Below, one piece after another: positions 18,494 through 27,858 of a DNA stretch of 31,135 bases. Each line of letters opens with the position of its first letter. Positions within the stretch are counted from its first letter, which is position 1. Under the pieces are notes generated by a model. It searched no databases. It worked only from the letters and a program-made list of their open reading frames with translations, and was not told the DNA's origin. A program made the translations under genes and the position numbers. This stretch comes from RI-283 sp964487925 (lineage in GTDB: Bacteria; Pseudomonadota; Gammaproteobacteria; SZUA-140), in NCBI GenBank assembly GCA_964487925.1, contig CAZASZ010000022.1, positions 1-31,135 of the forward strand, read 5' to 3'.

Positions 18494-20233
18494 CTACTCT
18501 CCTCCGTCGTAGACCCGCAAGACTTCGTCAATGGTCGTCACACCTTGCAACGCCTTTTTACAACCGTTCTCATACATCGACGTCATGCCCGACTCGTATG
18601 CTACTTTACGCAAGGCCGCGGCGTCCGCACGATCGAGAATCTTGTTTCTAATCGCATCGTTTAGCACCAGCAACTCGCCTATGACCACCCGCCCCTTATA
18701 GCCGGTGTCATGACAGTGACGGCAACCCTTGGCACGATAGAGCTTGATCTCGGAACCCTTATCGACAAGCTTTTCCAGCTCATATTCCCGTATTTCATCA
18801 GCGCTAGGGGTATATTGCTCCCGACATTCGGGACACAAGACCCGGACAAGTCTTTGCCCGACAATGGCACGTAAGGTCGAGGTCAACAGAAAGTCTTCGA
18901 TACCCATTTCCAGCAGTCTCGTCACACTGCTAGCAGCATCATTGGTATGCAGCGTCGACAGAACCAAATGTCCCGTCAAGGCGGATTGGATACAAATCTT
19001 AGATGTCTCCAGGTCACGAAGCTCACCTACCATGATGACGTCCGGGTCCTGTCGAACGATGGATCTTAACGCACTGGCGAACGTCAGTCCGATACTTGGT
19101 TTAACCTGGATCTGATTGACGCCTTCCACCTGATATTCGACAGGATCCTCTACGGTGATGATTTTCTTTTCGCCTGTATTCAACGAATGTAATGCCGTAT
19201 ACAAGGTCGTCGACTTACCACTGCCCGTCGGGCCCGTCACGAGAATCATTCCATGGGGCACGGAAAACACTTCGTTAAAACGCGGAATATCGTGCTCGTC
19301 AAAACCCAGTTCGTTAAGTTTTAGAACGTTGTCCTCCTTTATCAACAATCGCATAACCACGCTCTCTCCGTAGAGGGTAGGGATCGTCGAGACACGCAGA
19401 TCGCTATCTTTCCCATGGACCTTCAGCTTGATTCTGCCATCCTGAGGTAACCGTCGCTCAGCGATATCGAGGTTGGCCATAATCTTGATACGCGAAACGA
19501 TCGCATCTTTAAAATTGTGAGCGGGCGATTCCATATCCTGCAACACACCATCGACTCTATAGCGCACCCTGATTTTGGCCTCGAAACATTCGATATGTAT
19601 ATCTGACGCCTTCATCTCGATCGCTTTGTTCAGAAATAGATTCACGAGGCGAACAACGGGAGCCTCGCTGGCAAGATCCTTCAAATGCTCGATATCGGTG
19701 TCGTTGGCACTGTCGCCTTCGTCGACTTCATCCTGGATCTTTCCCATTTGGGATTTGCCTTCGCCGTACAGCTCTTCGACGGCTTCGTCCACTTCGGACT
19801 GTATTCCCAGGAATGGGCGAACGACTTTTCCTGAAGCCATCTCGATCGAGCGGATTGCGAAATCGTCATCCGGATAGGCCATTACGAGATCAATTCGGTC
19901 CTCGTCCTCGCTCAAGGGTAAAAGATGGTGCTCCTTAAGGAACCGGAATGAAAGGTGTTCTCCACGCTCTATCAATTCCGGGTATTCGGATAGTTTGATT
20001 AGGGGGTATCCTGTTATATTCGATAGTCCTTCCGCGACAGTAACCTCGGATGCCAAACCGAGTTTGATCAGGAATTCCGGAAGATGGTCCTGGTTATTCT
20101 GTACCGCCTTGACCTTTAGGGCCCTGGCAAGCTCATCCTGCTTAATATGACGATTGGAAACCAACCATTCTATAAGGGTTTGATTCAAAGGTTGTTTTTC
20201 AACCTCGTTGCTCAGCTCTTTAGCCAACATCAT
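18494..20233 (-). CDS. gspE: T2SS assembly ATPase GspE
   Basis: A 579-residue cytoplasmic hexameric ATPase that powers pseudopilus assembly. The N-terminal N1E-like domain (~1-150, including GYPLIKLSEY) binds GspL. The nucleotide-binding core has Walker A GPTGSGKS (334-341), Asp box TVEDPVEYQ (360-368), Walker B with DVIMVGELRD (398-407), and His box TGHLVLSTLHTND (420-432). The tetracysteine zinc motif is CPEC (467-470) and CRHC (504-507). An acidic insert (~165-182) separates the N-terminal domain from the core. All catalytic residues are present. It is the first gene of the cluster; GGAG lies just upstream of the tandem ATG codons at 20233 and 20230. Confidence 0.97.
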   Translation of the reverse strand: MMLAKELSNEVEKQPLNQTLIEWLVSNRHIKQDELARALKVKAVQNNQDHLPEFLIKLGLASEVTVAEGLSNITGYPLIKLSEYPELIERGEHLSFRFLKEHHLLPLSEDEDRIDLVMAYPDDDFAIRSIEMASGKVVRPFLGIQSEVDEAVEELYGEGKSQMGKIQDEVDEGDSANDTDIEHLKDLASEAPVVRLVNLFLNKAIEMKASDIHIECFEAKIRVRYRVDGVLQDMESPAHNFKDAIVSRIKIMANLDIAERRLPQDGRIKLKVHGKDSDLRVSTIPTLYGESVVMRLLIKEDNVLKLNELGFDEHDIPRFNEVFSVPHGMILVTGPTGSGKSTTLYTALHSLNTGEKKIITVEDPVEYQVEGVNQIQVKPSIGLTFASALRSIVRQDPDVIMVGELRDLETSKICIQSALTGHLVLSTLHTNDAASSVTRLLEMGIEDFLLTSTLRAIVGQRLVRVLCPECREQYTPSADEIREYELEKLVDKGSEIKLYRAKGCRHCHDTGYKGRVVIGELLVLNDAIRNKILDRADAAALRKVAYESGMTSMYENGCKKALQGVTTIDEVLRVYDGGE

Positions 20234-20702
20234 CCACTCCGCTCGATTATGAGCAACCCTATCCGGTTGATTAAATTGAATTTATGTCCGTACGCCACCA
20301 TATCTTGGTCGCAACGTACGCCCTTGACAGGTATATCGGTTGAAGGGTGATTAGCTTGAATGACTGCCGGATACACTGGAGAATGCGACGCTCCGAAAGA
20401 TGTAACCCCGTCCTAGAGTGCGCTTGGGACACTGGGCAAAAATAGCCAGACTATCCCCATCAAACATCAAGAAATCCCTGAGCAAGCCGTTACCGGACGA
20501 ATTTGCGTTTCCCACTATGATGGCGGACAATGCTGACTGTCTTTGCGGACCACTCGCCGGATTCATCAAGACCGGCAACATGCCGATACAATTTAAATTA
20601 CCATTTGCATTTAGCATGTTTTATGCTTCATCAGCGCGCTGAATATCTAATAATTTAGGTCCATTATTAATCGTACAACCCAAACTTAAAGGCTATTCAA
20701 CC
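20234..20702. other. Divergent intergenic region upstream of gspE
   Basis: 469 bases separate gspE (minus) from the exported-protein gene (plus) and should hold both promoters. A TTGACA at 20324-20329 (plus) has no matching -10 box at the proper distance. An open frame at 20351-20617 (minus, 88 residues) resembles no protein I know and has no convincing ribosome site. I see no firm regulatory site. Confidence 0.6.
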
Positions 20703-21188
20703 GTGACAAATAACCTATTGAGCTTTGCACGTTACACCTTTGCGGTGGCTGCGCTGTTATTCCTTGCATCGCCAGCATATTCCGCCGAAAAACGGCTCGA
20801 GTTCGAGCCAAAAATCAAAGACATGATTACCATCCCTGCAACTGAAATGGATAAAATCAGGGACACATGGGGAATCGAAGTCGTTGGCCTCAGAAGGACT
20901 GCTGCAAATTACATGTTGGACTTCCGTTACAAAGTCATCGACGAGAAAAAGTCCAAGCAGCTTTTCTCCAAACGACATAATCCTTATGCCATTTACGAGA
21001 AGAACGGTGGAATATTGACAGTTCCCTCGGCCCCCAAGGTCGGTAGCCTTAGACAGCAGACCTATGCGAACAAGATGGGAAAGACTTTCTTTATTCTCTT
21101 CGCCAATCCCGGCGGCCTAGTCAAATCGGGCGATAAGGTATCGGTGGGTGTAGGAAAGTTCAAGATCACGGGGCTTGTTGCACAGTAA
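20703..21188 (+). CDS. Exported protein of unknown function
   Basis: A 161-residue protein from a GTG start at 20703 (AAAGG about 10 bases upstream). Residues 1-27 are a signal peptide (YTFAVAALLFLASPAYSA|EK). The mature part is a small mixed domain without Cys: DTWGIEVVGLRRTAANYMLDFRYKVID (about 57-83) and a basic, glycine-rich end (GDKVSVGVGKFKITGLVAQ). I do not recognise the family. It is divergent from gspE and is followed by gene remnants. A periplasmic or secreted location is likely; a link to the T2SS is only positional. Confidence 0.75.
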   Translation: MTNNLLSFARYTFAVAALLFLASPAYSAEKRLEFEPKIKDMITIPATEMDKIRDTWGIEVVGLRRTAANYMLDFRYKVIDEKKSKQLFSKRHNPYAIYEKNGGILTVPSAPKVGSLRQQTYANKMGKTFFILFANPGGLVKSGDKVSVGVGKFKITGLVAQ

Positions 21189-21214
21189 TGCACACAGGAA
21201 TCACCACAATTCCA

Positions 21215-21476
21215 TCACAAGAGTCTAAGGTCCTCCAAAAGGACCTGTTCAGGCAAGTATGTGGAAAACACCTTAACATTATCCGGCAAGCGAAGGTGCT
21301 TTGTGCTTTGTGATTTGGCTCGCTGCATCATGATTGCCGGCAACGATAAAGACCCGAATGCCCGCCTCGCGTAAGCGTACCATGCGTTCACTGAAATAAA
21401 GCCCCGTATTGTAATCCTTCCAGTCACCGTCACAGAGATCTCCGGCCAGGAACACAAAATTCACCGAATCATCAAA
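21215..21476 (-). pseudogene. Frameshifted remnant of SbcD/YhaO-like metallophosphoesterase
   Basis: The reading FVFLAGDLCDGDWKDYNTGL and then RVFIVAGNHDAASQITK are metallophosphoesterase motifs (GDLxDG and GNHD) of DNA-repair exonuclease subunits related to SbcD. The N-terminal metal motif (DxH) and the whole C-terminal half are missing. After QITKH the frame is broken, and the sequence continues in another frame as LRLPDNVKVFSTYLPEQVLL. The cause is visible: a 7-base direct duplication, ctttgtg at 21299-21305 and 21306-21312 (plus strand). Removing one copy gives an uninterrupted match. It cannot encode an active enzyme. Confidence 0.82.
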
Positions 21477-21492
21477 TGTCCCCTTGGGTGGT

Positions 21493-21770
21493 TCAGGTCT
21501 GTGTGGCAGCGAGGCCAATGGATGAACGCCGCCAAGGATGTTTGGCTGGTGGCTTCCCGGCCGGTTTTTGTTGTTTCTGTTTTGCCAGTTCGACCTGAGC
21601 ATGAACGATCTTCTCATCGACCACAGTAATAGGGGTTTCGCCCTACTGTCGTTTACGGTAGGTCATCGTGTGACCTTTATGAATGAGGGTTATCGTGCCA
21701 TCAAAGACTTCACAGACCGTCAGTGGCTTTGGACAATAGTACCTGGGCAAAGTCCTCTTAGTTTGTTGCG
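21493..21770 (-). pseudogene. C-terminal remnant of an ISNCY-like transposase
   Basis: The minus strand reads PKPLTVCEVFDGTITLIHKG, then a stop after YRKRQ, then GETPITVVDEKIVHAQ and a closing KPPAKHPWRRS before a stop at 21493-21495. The order of a small SH3-like end domain, a Lys/Gln-rich linker and HPWRR is what I know from the C-termini of ISNCY/IS481-type integrase-fold transposases. The catalytic DDE domain is absent. It abuts the pilE stop on one side and the metallophosphoesterase remnant on the other. No terminal inverted repeats or target duplications were found. Confidence 0.62.
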
Positions 21771-21773
21771 CCC

Positions 21774-22211
21774 TTACCAACACTGACTGCCGGCAGGGGT
21801 AGAGGCCTGAACGCCCAAGTAGTTCAGCGTGAGGGTGGTGCAATCGGTATCGTTAACCACCGCGCCGGACGCCGGCGTCGCGGTGAGCGTATAAGTGCTT
21901 GCCGTCGTGACTGCTGCAATCGCGTAATAACCCTCGGGAGAGGTTGCCGGTACAGCCGGACACGCGCCATTATTGTAAGCATTGTATTCCGTAAAACAAC
22001 GCTCCAGGTTTTGCGCCGCAGTCATTAACGCAGTCTTAGCATCGGTGCGCTGACTTTTCATGACTTGGGAGTTGTAGGCGGGATAGGCGACGGCGGCCAG
22101 TATGGCGACGATGGTCAACACGATCATGAGCTCAATAAGCGTGAATCCGCCTTGAATCCGGAACCCAACCTCCCCATCGGACCCACCTAGTAGCTTCTTT
22201 TTTTCGTGCAT
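21774..22211 (-). CDS. pilE: Type IV pilin PilE-like
   Basis: A 145-residue minor type IV pilin. The leader is long (22 residues) and ends QGG|FTLIELMIVLTIVAILAAVAYPAY, with the conserved Glu at mature position 5. ALMTAAQNLERCFTEYNAYNNGAC and the Cys pair near the end (DTDCTTLTL and SQCW) are typical of PilE, where the C-terminal disulfide loop closes the globular domain. GGAG lies 10 bases before ATG 22211. It is the last gene of the fimU-pilVWXY1Y2E cluster. In Pseudomonas PilE takes part in the pilus-tip priming complex; the same role is inferred here. Confidence 0.92.
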   Translation of the reverse strand: MHEKKKLLGGSDGEVGFRIQGGFTLIELMIVLTIVAILAAVAYPAYNSQVMKSQRTDAKTALMTAAQNLERCFTEYNAYNNGACPAVPATSPEGYYAIAAVTTASTYTLTATPASGAVVNDTDCTTLTLNYLGVQASTPAGSQCW

Positions 22212-22258
22212 AGCAATTACTCCTCAATCATCGACAACAACCTGCTCTATTTATTAAC

Positions 22259-22648
22259 TCAACGCGTGCGCTGGTGATGCGCGTCGTCCCTGCCACCCTC
22301 ACCGTCCTCGGCGTCTTCTCCGTCCTCACGGCCCTCCCAAATTTCAGTAATCACAGCCTGCCCGTCCCTGTTGTTCTCGAGGCGATAACCTACCTGCATC
22401 CCACGCCTTAGATCACGAAGCGATCCATGCCTATGAGCCGCCGTATGCACCTTGATGGCGGCGCCGAGTCGATAAGTAGTATCGTTGATAACGATCGTTC
22501 GCTTGTTAATGTCGACGCGGGAAATTTCCCAATTCGGCACGGAATTAGCACTAGGTTGGGTCCCCATCAACAGCGCTGCTGTCGCAGGTGTCGAACCCAA
22601 TATCATGCAAGCGGCGATAAGCAAGCATCTCCATTTATTCATCAACAT
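22259..22648 (-). CDS. PilY2-like exported small protein
   Basis: A 129-residue protein with a signal peptide (~1-24, LLIAACMILGSTPATA|AL). The mature part has a small beta domain (NWEISRVDINKRTIVINDTTYRLGAA) and ends in a charged tail (EGREDGEDAEDGEGGRDDAH). It sits between pilY1 and pilE, 28 bases after pilY1, exactly where pilY2 lies in Pseudomonas. The size fits PilY2 (about 115 residues), but the family is poorly conserved, so the name rests mainly on position. Confidence 0.7.
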   Translation of the reverse strand: MLMNKWRCLLIAACMILGSTPATAALLMGTQPSANSVPNWEISRVDINKRTIVINDTTYRLGAAIKVHTAAHRHGSLRDLRRGMQVGYRLENNRDGQAVITEIWEGREDGEDAEDGEGGRDDAHHQRTR

Positions 22649-22676
22649 AAATCTCCATAGTCAAAGATCGAACCCA

Positions 22677-25600
22677 TCAGTTCTGAAGTTCCTGCCAAGA
22701 CAGGCGTCCTGTTCCAGCACCCGTGAGCGCTTCAATGTCGCGCTGGTCGATGGTGCTCCCACCGGTCGTTTTGGTTCCTGCGGTATATTGCTTGTTACCC
22801 AGGAAGGTGGGCGAAGTCGGCAAACCCATATTGAAGGTCTGGCCGCCGGGCGCTTTGTTCGAGATCAAGTCACTGGTATCCACGTTGCCGTCATTATTGT
22901 AATCGAATGCCGCATTGCTGGGTGGGCCACCATTGGAATAGTTTACCGACATCAGCCAACCGCTACCCCCGGCTGAACACGCCGCCGTCGAAGGAATCAT
23001 GGTGTTAAAGTAGACGAGATCACCGCGTACCTTCGGGTCAACCACCACCCGCTCGCGACCGGCGGGCAAGTCCATATACCAGCCATATTCGCGGCTGGCT
23101 CCGCTCGCCGAGTAGTTCACCGGATTATCCGTCGGCACCCTAACATCCGCAGGAAATCCCGAGAGGAAAGTCTGCTGCACCAGATTGGTATAAACAAGCT
23201 CCTTGTCACCTCGATCCCACACACCGTAGAAAGATTGGGTAACCGAAGAAGTATTATCTGCAGGATCGAAGTACTGTCCTGTACCGAACATCACCAGCAG
23301 GTTGGGCGCATTACTAGCGCTATCCGCCTCGGTAGGATGCCTGACGATCACCGGCTGACTGGTAATGGGCTGACCGGTCTTGGTCGTGAACAGGGGTTTG
23401 GGGGTGCTACCTTGTTTATAAGCCACCGTCCAGTTGGCGGCGCTGGCGTTCGACAGGTCGAATGCCCACATGTTGCCGTTTAGGTCGCCGGCATAAACCC
23501 GGTCCGCAGCCCCGTCACCGTCGGTATCCACCACTGCCGGCGAGGATAATCCATTACGGCTTGAGGCGCTTCCCACATTGGTAGTGATCTTTTCATAATC
23601 GGTTCCCAGCGTCCAAGTCCCTGATAACCCACCGTCCAAGTAGAGGATTAACAACTGAGCCTGGCCGCTGCCACCCGGGTTGTCGTTATACCCATTGCCA
23701 NNNNNNNNNNNNNNNNNNNNNNNNNNNNNNNNNNNNNNNNNNNNNNNNNNNNNNNNNNNNNNNNNNNNNNNNNNNNNNNNNNNNNNNNNNNNNNNNNNNN
23801 GATTAACAACTGAGCCTGGCCGCTGCCACCCGGGTTGTCGTTATACCCATTGCCAACGATGGCCGCCCACCGACCATTGTTGAGCAACGCAATGGTCGGA
23901 TTGCTGAAGGTGCTGCCGAGATCGGGGTCGTTCGCGGAGCTGAACTCCCATAGCACCAAGTTCGCGGCGTTGCCCTCGGTAAATGAGCTTGGATCCGTCA
24001 CATCAAGGGCAAACAGGCCGCGGCCGCCGGCCCGTTCTCCACCAAGCAGCACGGTTCTCCATGCGGGACTGCCTGAAGGACTACCCGCGGTATAGACATC
24101 GGAGACGGTAGGCGACAGATCGACGAAATAACGATGACTGTACGCGGGATCAGTCAAAAAATGCATCCCCCCGCCTACCGTGCTGGAAAAAAGATTTCCC
24201 GGTATGTATCCAAGCACTTCCTGTCCGGTAGTGCTATTGAAACCATGCAACATCCCATCGTTACCACCTACATAAACCACTCCGGTACGTCCCGCATGGG
24301 AAGACTTATACGAGGAATAAGGACTTGAAGTAGGAAACGGTGCGACATCCGTCCAGTTAAGGTCGGGCTTGCCTACATAGACAGGGGCGGAATCGACGAT
24401 ATCGCCTAGACGACTCTGACGTACCCGAAAGTTATCACCCGTGCCCTCGTTGCTACGATCACCGCGAATGAAGTCGAGTCGGTGCGAGCCAATAGTGGAA
24501 CTATCCAGAGTACCGCCGGGATTGGTCATGAGATCGGTCTGTTGCGCGGAGGTCAAGCTAGCCCATTGAAAGGCCGCGCCGTCGCTGCCATTGTAGGTCA
24601 GGATGGTTCGCGGTGACGCTGCAAGGCTACGGCCATCCAATTGCGTACCTGCGCTCCAACGTTCCGAGCCACCGACTGCGCCGGACACGGGATCAAGCGG
24701 GTATGCCAGCAGATCACCGGACCAGTTACCGCTGTTGAACAAGGCCAAATAGAGATCGGTGTTTGTGCCAAGTGAAGTTGAATTGAAGGCAACGGCGCCG
24801 GCGGAACCGATTTGCGCGACGATATCGTTGGTAATAGAGTTCATGGCATTCTGGAAGGCGGTTTGATCACTGGCGAGATACGCAACACTCGTCCCCCCCG
24901 CAGCGGCCATTTGATTCATTACATAGACAGCATCGGGGTTCTGCACCGTGTCCCCCAGACCCACCACATAGGTCTTGATGTCATAGGTCGTACCGCTGTT
25001 AACGGTACTGCGTAGCGCGCTAATCGAATTGATTGCATCGGTATAGGCGGCGCCCAGCGTGTAGCTGCCGCCACCCGCCGGGGTAATGGCCCGATCGGCA
25101 TCCGGGTACAGGGCTCCATTGGTTTTACCGGTCGGCAGACCATCAGTAACCATGATCGAGAAATTTTTCTGGCAGGTATAGGCAATCGGGCTTGCATGAC
25201 CACCGTAAGAACTCTGAAAGTACGTCTTGGCGGAAATCAGGGCGCCGTTGAGCGGCGTGAACACCGCACCGTTCTTCACCTCGCCGGAGGAACTGCTGTT
25301 AGTCTCGGCCCCCAGTAAGCTTTGCAGATTATTATAGTGCGTGGTGGAATCGGCCTGCACCGGCTCGTTCAATGCCCCGGAGCCGGTAATATTCGAATAA
25401 TATCCCCAGGCTCGGTTTAGCCACAGCATGCGGGTAATAGGCGGATTGCCCGGCAAAAACCCGGCATCGGTGGGTGTAAAATTCAACGTTCCCAGAGCGC
25501 CGGTGAACGCGTTCGTCTGCCAGGACGCCTTCTTAGACGTCTTATGAGACAGGTAGACTCTATAGCTTGTGTTCGCTGGACTCCCGGTCCCGGGGCTCAA

Positions 25601-26227
25601 ACCCCATAACTGATTACCATAACCTGAGCCGATATATAGGACGTCATTGATGCTGGGGTCGTCGCCGGACTGATCGAAGGTAACATAGTTGCCATCCGTA
25701 AACGGCTGAGGATTGGCTACGCAACCCCTGTTCCCGTTAGTAGCGGACACACCGGGCGTCAACTGGGTAATAGGTATACCGCCGACCGGCGCGCAGTCGT
25801 CGGTGAAGACCATACCGGTATCGGAACCCATAAAATAACCATAGGTGCTGTAAAGCCTCGGTGAACTTCTGGTCATGCCATAGGTCATCAAACCCCAATT
25901 GAAGGCCGAACGGTAGTTGGTGATCGTATCGCGCATGACCTGACGGCCGATGTTGCCTCGCGTAGCGGGATCGTTCCCCGCTATGAGCTGGCCGGACATG
26001 GTGCCATCCATGGACTCGGAGTTATCATAGATGGTCAATACGTTCGGCAACACGGGCGCACTGAGAAACAGCGGTGTTTGCGAAAGGACTAGCGCCGGTG
26101 CTTGCGGTGCGCCGAAGGCCAATAAGATCCCGCCCATGTACACGACGAAACGATGGCGCGAAGTGCTCGCTGGGATTATTGTCCGACGCAAGCATTTATC
26201 GACGACAGTCCTTATCTGGTTAATCAT
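22677..26227 (-). CDS. pilY1: Pilus-tip adhesin/assembly protein PilY1
   Basis: Written as two frames because of the false gap at 23701-23800; collapsing 155 bases gives one frame of 1131 residues ending RLSWQELQN. After a signal region (~1-46) comes LVLSQTPLFLSAPVLPNV and a von Willebrand A-like domain with the metal site DNSES (68-72) and MVTDGLPTG. The C-terminal propeller shows the PilY1 signatures GGNDGMLHGFN and GYIPGNL, the Ca-binding loop DTDGDGAADRVYAGDLNGN, and a second Asp loop DYNNDGNVDTSD near the end. PilY1 sits at the pilus tip with minor pilins and acts in adhesion, surface sensing and control of retraction. GAGGT lies about 9 bases before ATG 26227. Confidence 0.94.
23646..23855. 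other. False assembly gap inside pilY1
   Basis: 100 N at 23701-23800 are flanked by identical 55-base copies (23646-23700 and 23801-23855). Removing 155 bases brings the upper frame (starting at 26227) and the lower frame (ending at 22677) into register, so pilY1 is intact. Confidence 0.93.
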
Positions 26228-26271
26228 GATCGTTTACCTCATATTGCAAGGACATAACTGGAATTACTTGC

Positions 26272-26325
26272 ATCGATAGTGCCGCTACCACGAGATTGTT
26301 ATTGCGTATCCTGTCTCAAAAATGC
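26272..26325. repeat. 54-base intergenic repeat, copy A (pilX-pilY1)
   Basis: This segment between pilX and pilY1 matches 28961-29014 at 46 of 54 positions by my count. Both start atcgat and end ctgtcncaaaaatgc (plus strand), with a shared gtgccgctacc. In the second copy the end cgcaaaaatgcg can pair as a short hairpin; in this copy the pairing is lost (ctcaaaaatgcc). Reading this copy in the frame of the other gives a stop codon, so it is not a conserved peptide. Confidence 0.7.
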
Positions 26326-26338
26326 CTCGCGGACGCCG

Positions 26339-26902
26339 TCACATACGTCTGCCGTAGTAGTCCTGCAAAACTACCTGTGTAGTATCCCGGCCTCCTGTCC
26401 CTCGAGCTGTTATTCGAAATGCATGCAGACTGCCCGCCTGTTGATTCCCGTAGCCGCCGATATTCAGCGCCCCCCCAGTTGTCGACACCACGCCAAGGTA
26501 CTTGACGATGTAACGAGGTTGGGCGGCAACTCCAGCGATCGTTCCTGAATATGCGGCAGAATTGGCGGCGCTCCAGGTTGCCGCTGCAAGGTAATCCGGA
26601 TCGGCGGTGGCCGAACTATATAAGCCGCCTGCATCATTGAAGGCATTGGTTGATACAACACCTTCTACAAATCCCTCGGCTTCTCGCATCACGGATTCTG
26701 CCGCCTGGAAGGCAAGATCATTGTCGCGGAGATTTCCGGACATCTTTTCCTCCAACGTCGTGGTGCGCACAGCAGTGAGCCCCAGCAAGCTGAGTATGAT
26801 CAAGATTAAAATGCTGACGATCAGCGCGGCGCCGCCCTCCTTGCCTTTAGCCGGGCCATCGCCGAAATGCTTCATGATGTGGTCTTCCGTTCTCATATTC
26901 AT
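26339..26902 (-). CDS. pilX: Minor pilin-like protein PilX
   Basis: A 187-residue PilX. The N-terminal GGAALIVSILILIILSLLG followed by RTTTLEEKMSGNLRDNDLAF is the PilX N-domain, a variant prepilin region in which the leader ends KEGG. Residues ~60-75 (AFQAAESVMREAE) complete the family motif. The C-terminal part is beta-rich and variable. It works with PilV, PilW and PilY1 at the pilus tip. The ATG overlaps the pilW stop by one base (TAATG), so translation is coupled. Then 111 bases, holding a repeat, precede pilY1. Confidence 0.93.
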   Translation of the reverse strand: MNMRTEDHIMKHFGDGPAKGKEGGAALIVSILILIILSLLGLTAVRTTTLEEKMSGNLRDNDLAFQAAESVMREAEGFVEGVVSTNAFNDAGGLYSSATADPDYLAAATWSAANSAAYSGTIAGVAAQPRYIVKYLGVVSTTGGALNIGGYGNQQAGSLHAFRITARGTGGRDTTQVVLQDYYGRRM

Positions 26903-27858
26903 TAACCAGTTCGATTGCGCAGTGCCACAGTCATATTAAAAGTATTGCGTATCCTTCGATCACCGTTCGCCGTGACAAGCGCAACATTGTCCTCCAGCGT
27001 GCGCAGGGTAAGCCCTATTCGCACACTGACCACATTGTCCATATTGAGCCCGGCTGTCCCTGCCGGCACATAGCGATTGGCTGTATTGTTGGCATCGGTG
27101 TCCTCGCCGTAGAGGATCTGCATGTCCTCTACGCCTTCCACCACCTCTTGATCGACACCGTCTACATTGAGAAACAGGCCGGGCTGTCCGCTGGCGCCGT
27201 TCTGAATGGAATAGGTCATTTTACGAACGTGGTAGATAGAAGAATCCGGAGGATATTGAGGCGGTTTGGTTGCATTCCCTGGAGCGCCTACGCCGGTATT
27301 GACAACCACACTTCCGGACGCCGGATTGGCATTGGATATCTGAGAGATATCCGCCTTGTTGCAATCGCTAACCAGAATAATTTCAAACTGTGTTAAGTCA
27401 TTTCCCACCGGGGTGGCAAAACTTGCTGCGGCTTGACTATGTGAATTGACATTGAGCCCACTGCTGAAGGCGCCCTGCAGCGTGATGGTATCCGGCGTCC
27501 CACCGGCGCCGTCGGTCCCGCTAATACCGCTAAGGGTGATATCGACATAGTTACCCGGGGCGTTTAGATTGCTGCTTACGTTAGTAATATTGCTATTGCA
27601 GCCCCAAAATCCGCCCATGCGTACATCACGCCTCAACATGTCCACGGCGAAGCGCCCGTTCTCCTGCAACCGCGATGTAGCATCCTGAATTCGGTATGTC
27701 TGCTTGCTGCTCGTAAAGATTTGAATGACGCCGGCAATCAGTATCAAACCAACCGTAATGGCCACCATCATCTCGACCAAAGTCAGGCCTGCCTGACCCT
27801 TACGCAATGACGAACCTCGAACGGCCCGGCTCATAATTGCACGCCCAAACTCAGACAT
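26902..27858 (-). CDS. pilW: Minor pilin-like protein PilW
   Basis: A 318-residue PilW. The prepilin site is QAG|LTLVEMMVAITVGLILIAG, and SKQTYRIQDATSRLQENGRF with DMLRRDVRMGGFWGC is the PilW family signature. The rest is a large beta-rich domain (about 100-310). I chose ATG 27858 because GGAGGG lies five bases upstream (27864-27869); a longer frame from 27879 has no such site. The gene overlaps the end of pilV by 28 bases. Confidence 0.94.
   Translation of the reverse strand: MSEFGRAIMSRAVRGSSLRKGQAGLTLVEMMVAITVGLILIAGVIQIFTSSKQTYRIQDATSRLQENGRFAVDMLRRDVRMGGFWGCNSNITNVSSNLNAPGNYVDITLSGISGTDGAGGTPDTITLQGAFSSGLNVNSHSQAAASFATPVGNDLTQFEIILVSDCNKADISQISNANPASGSVVVNTGVGAPGNATKPPQYPPDSSIYHVRKMTYSIQNGASGQPGLFLNVDGVDQEVVEGVEDMQILYGEDTDANNTANRYVPAGTAGLNMDNVVSVRIGLTLRTLEDNVALVTANGDRRIRNTFNMTVALRNRTG

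Noticed and set aside
20351..20617. Minus-strand open frame of 88 residues upstream of gspE
   Set aside because: No recognised domain, no ribosome site, no signal peptide; a plus-strand frame of similar length overlaps it. Could still be a remnant, but I cannot support it.
21538..21786. Plus-strand 82-residue open frame
   Set aside because: It is antisense to the transposase remnant, which has family motifs on the minus strand.
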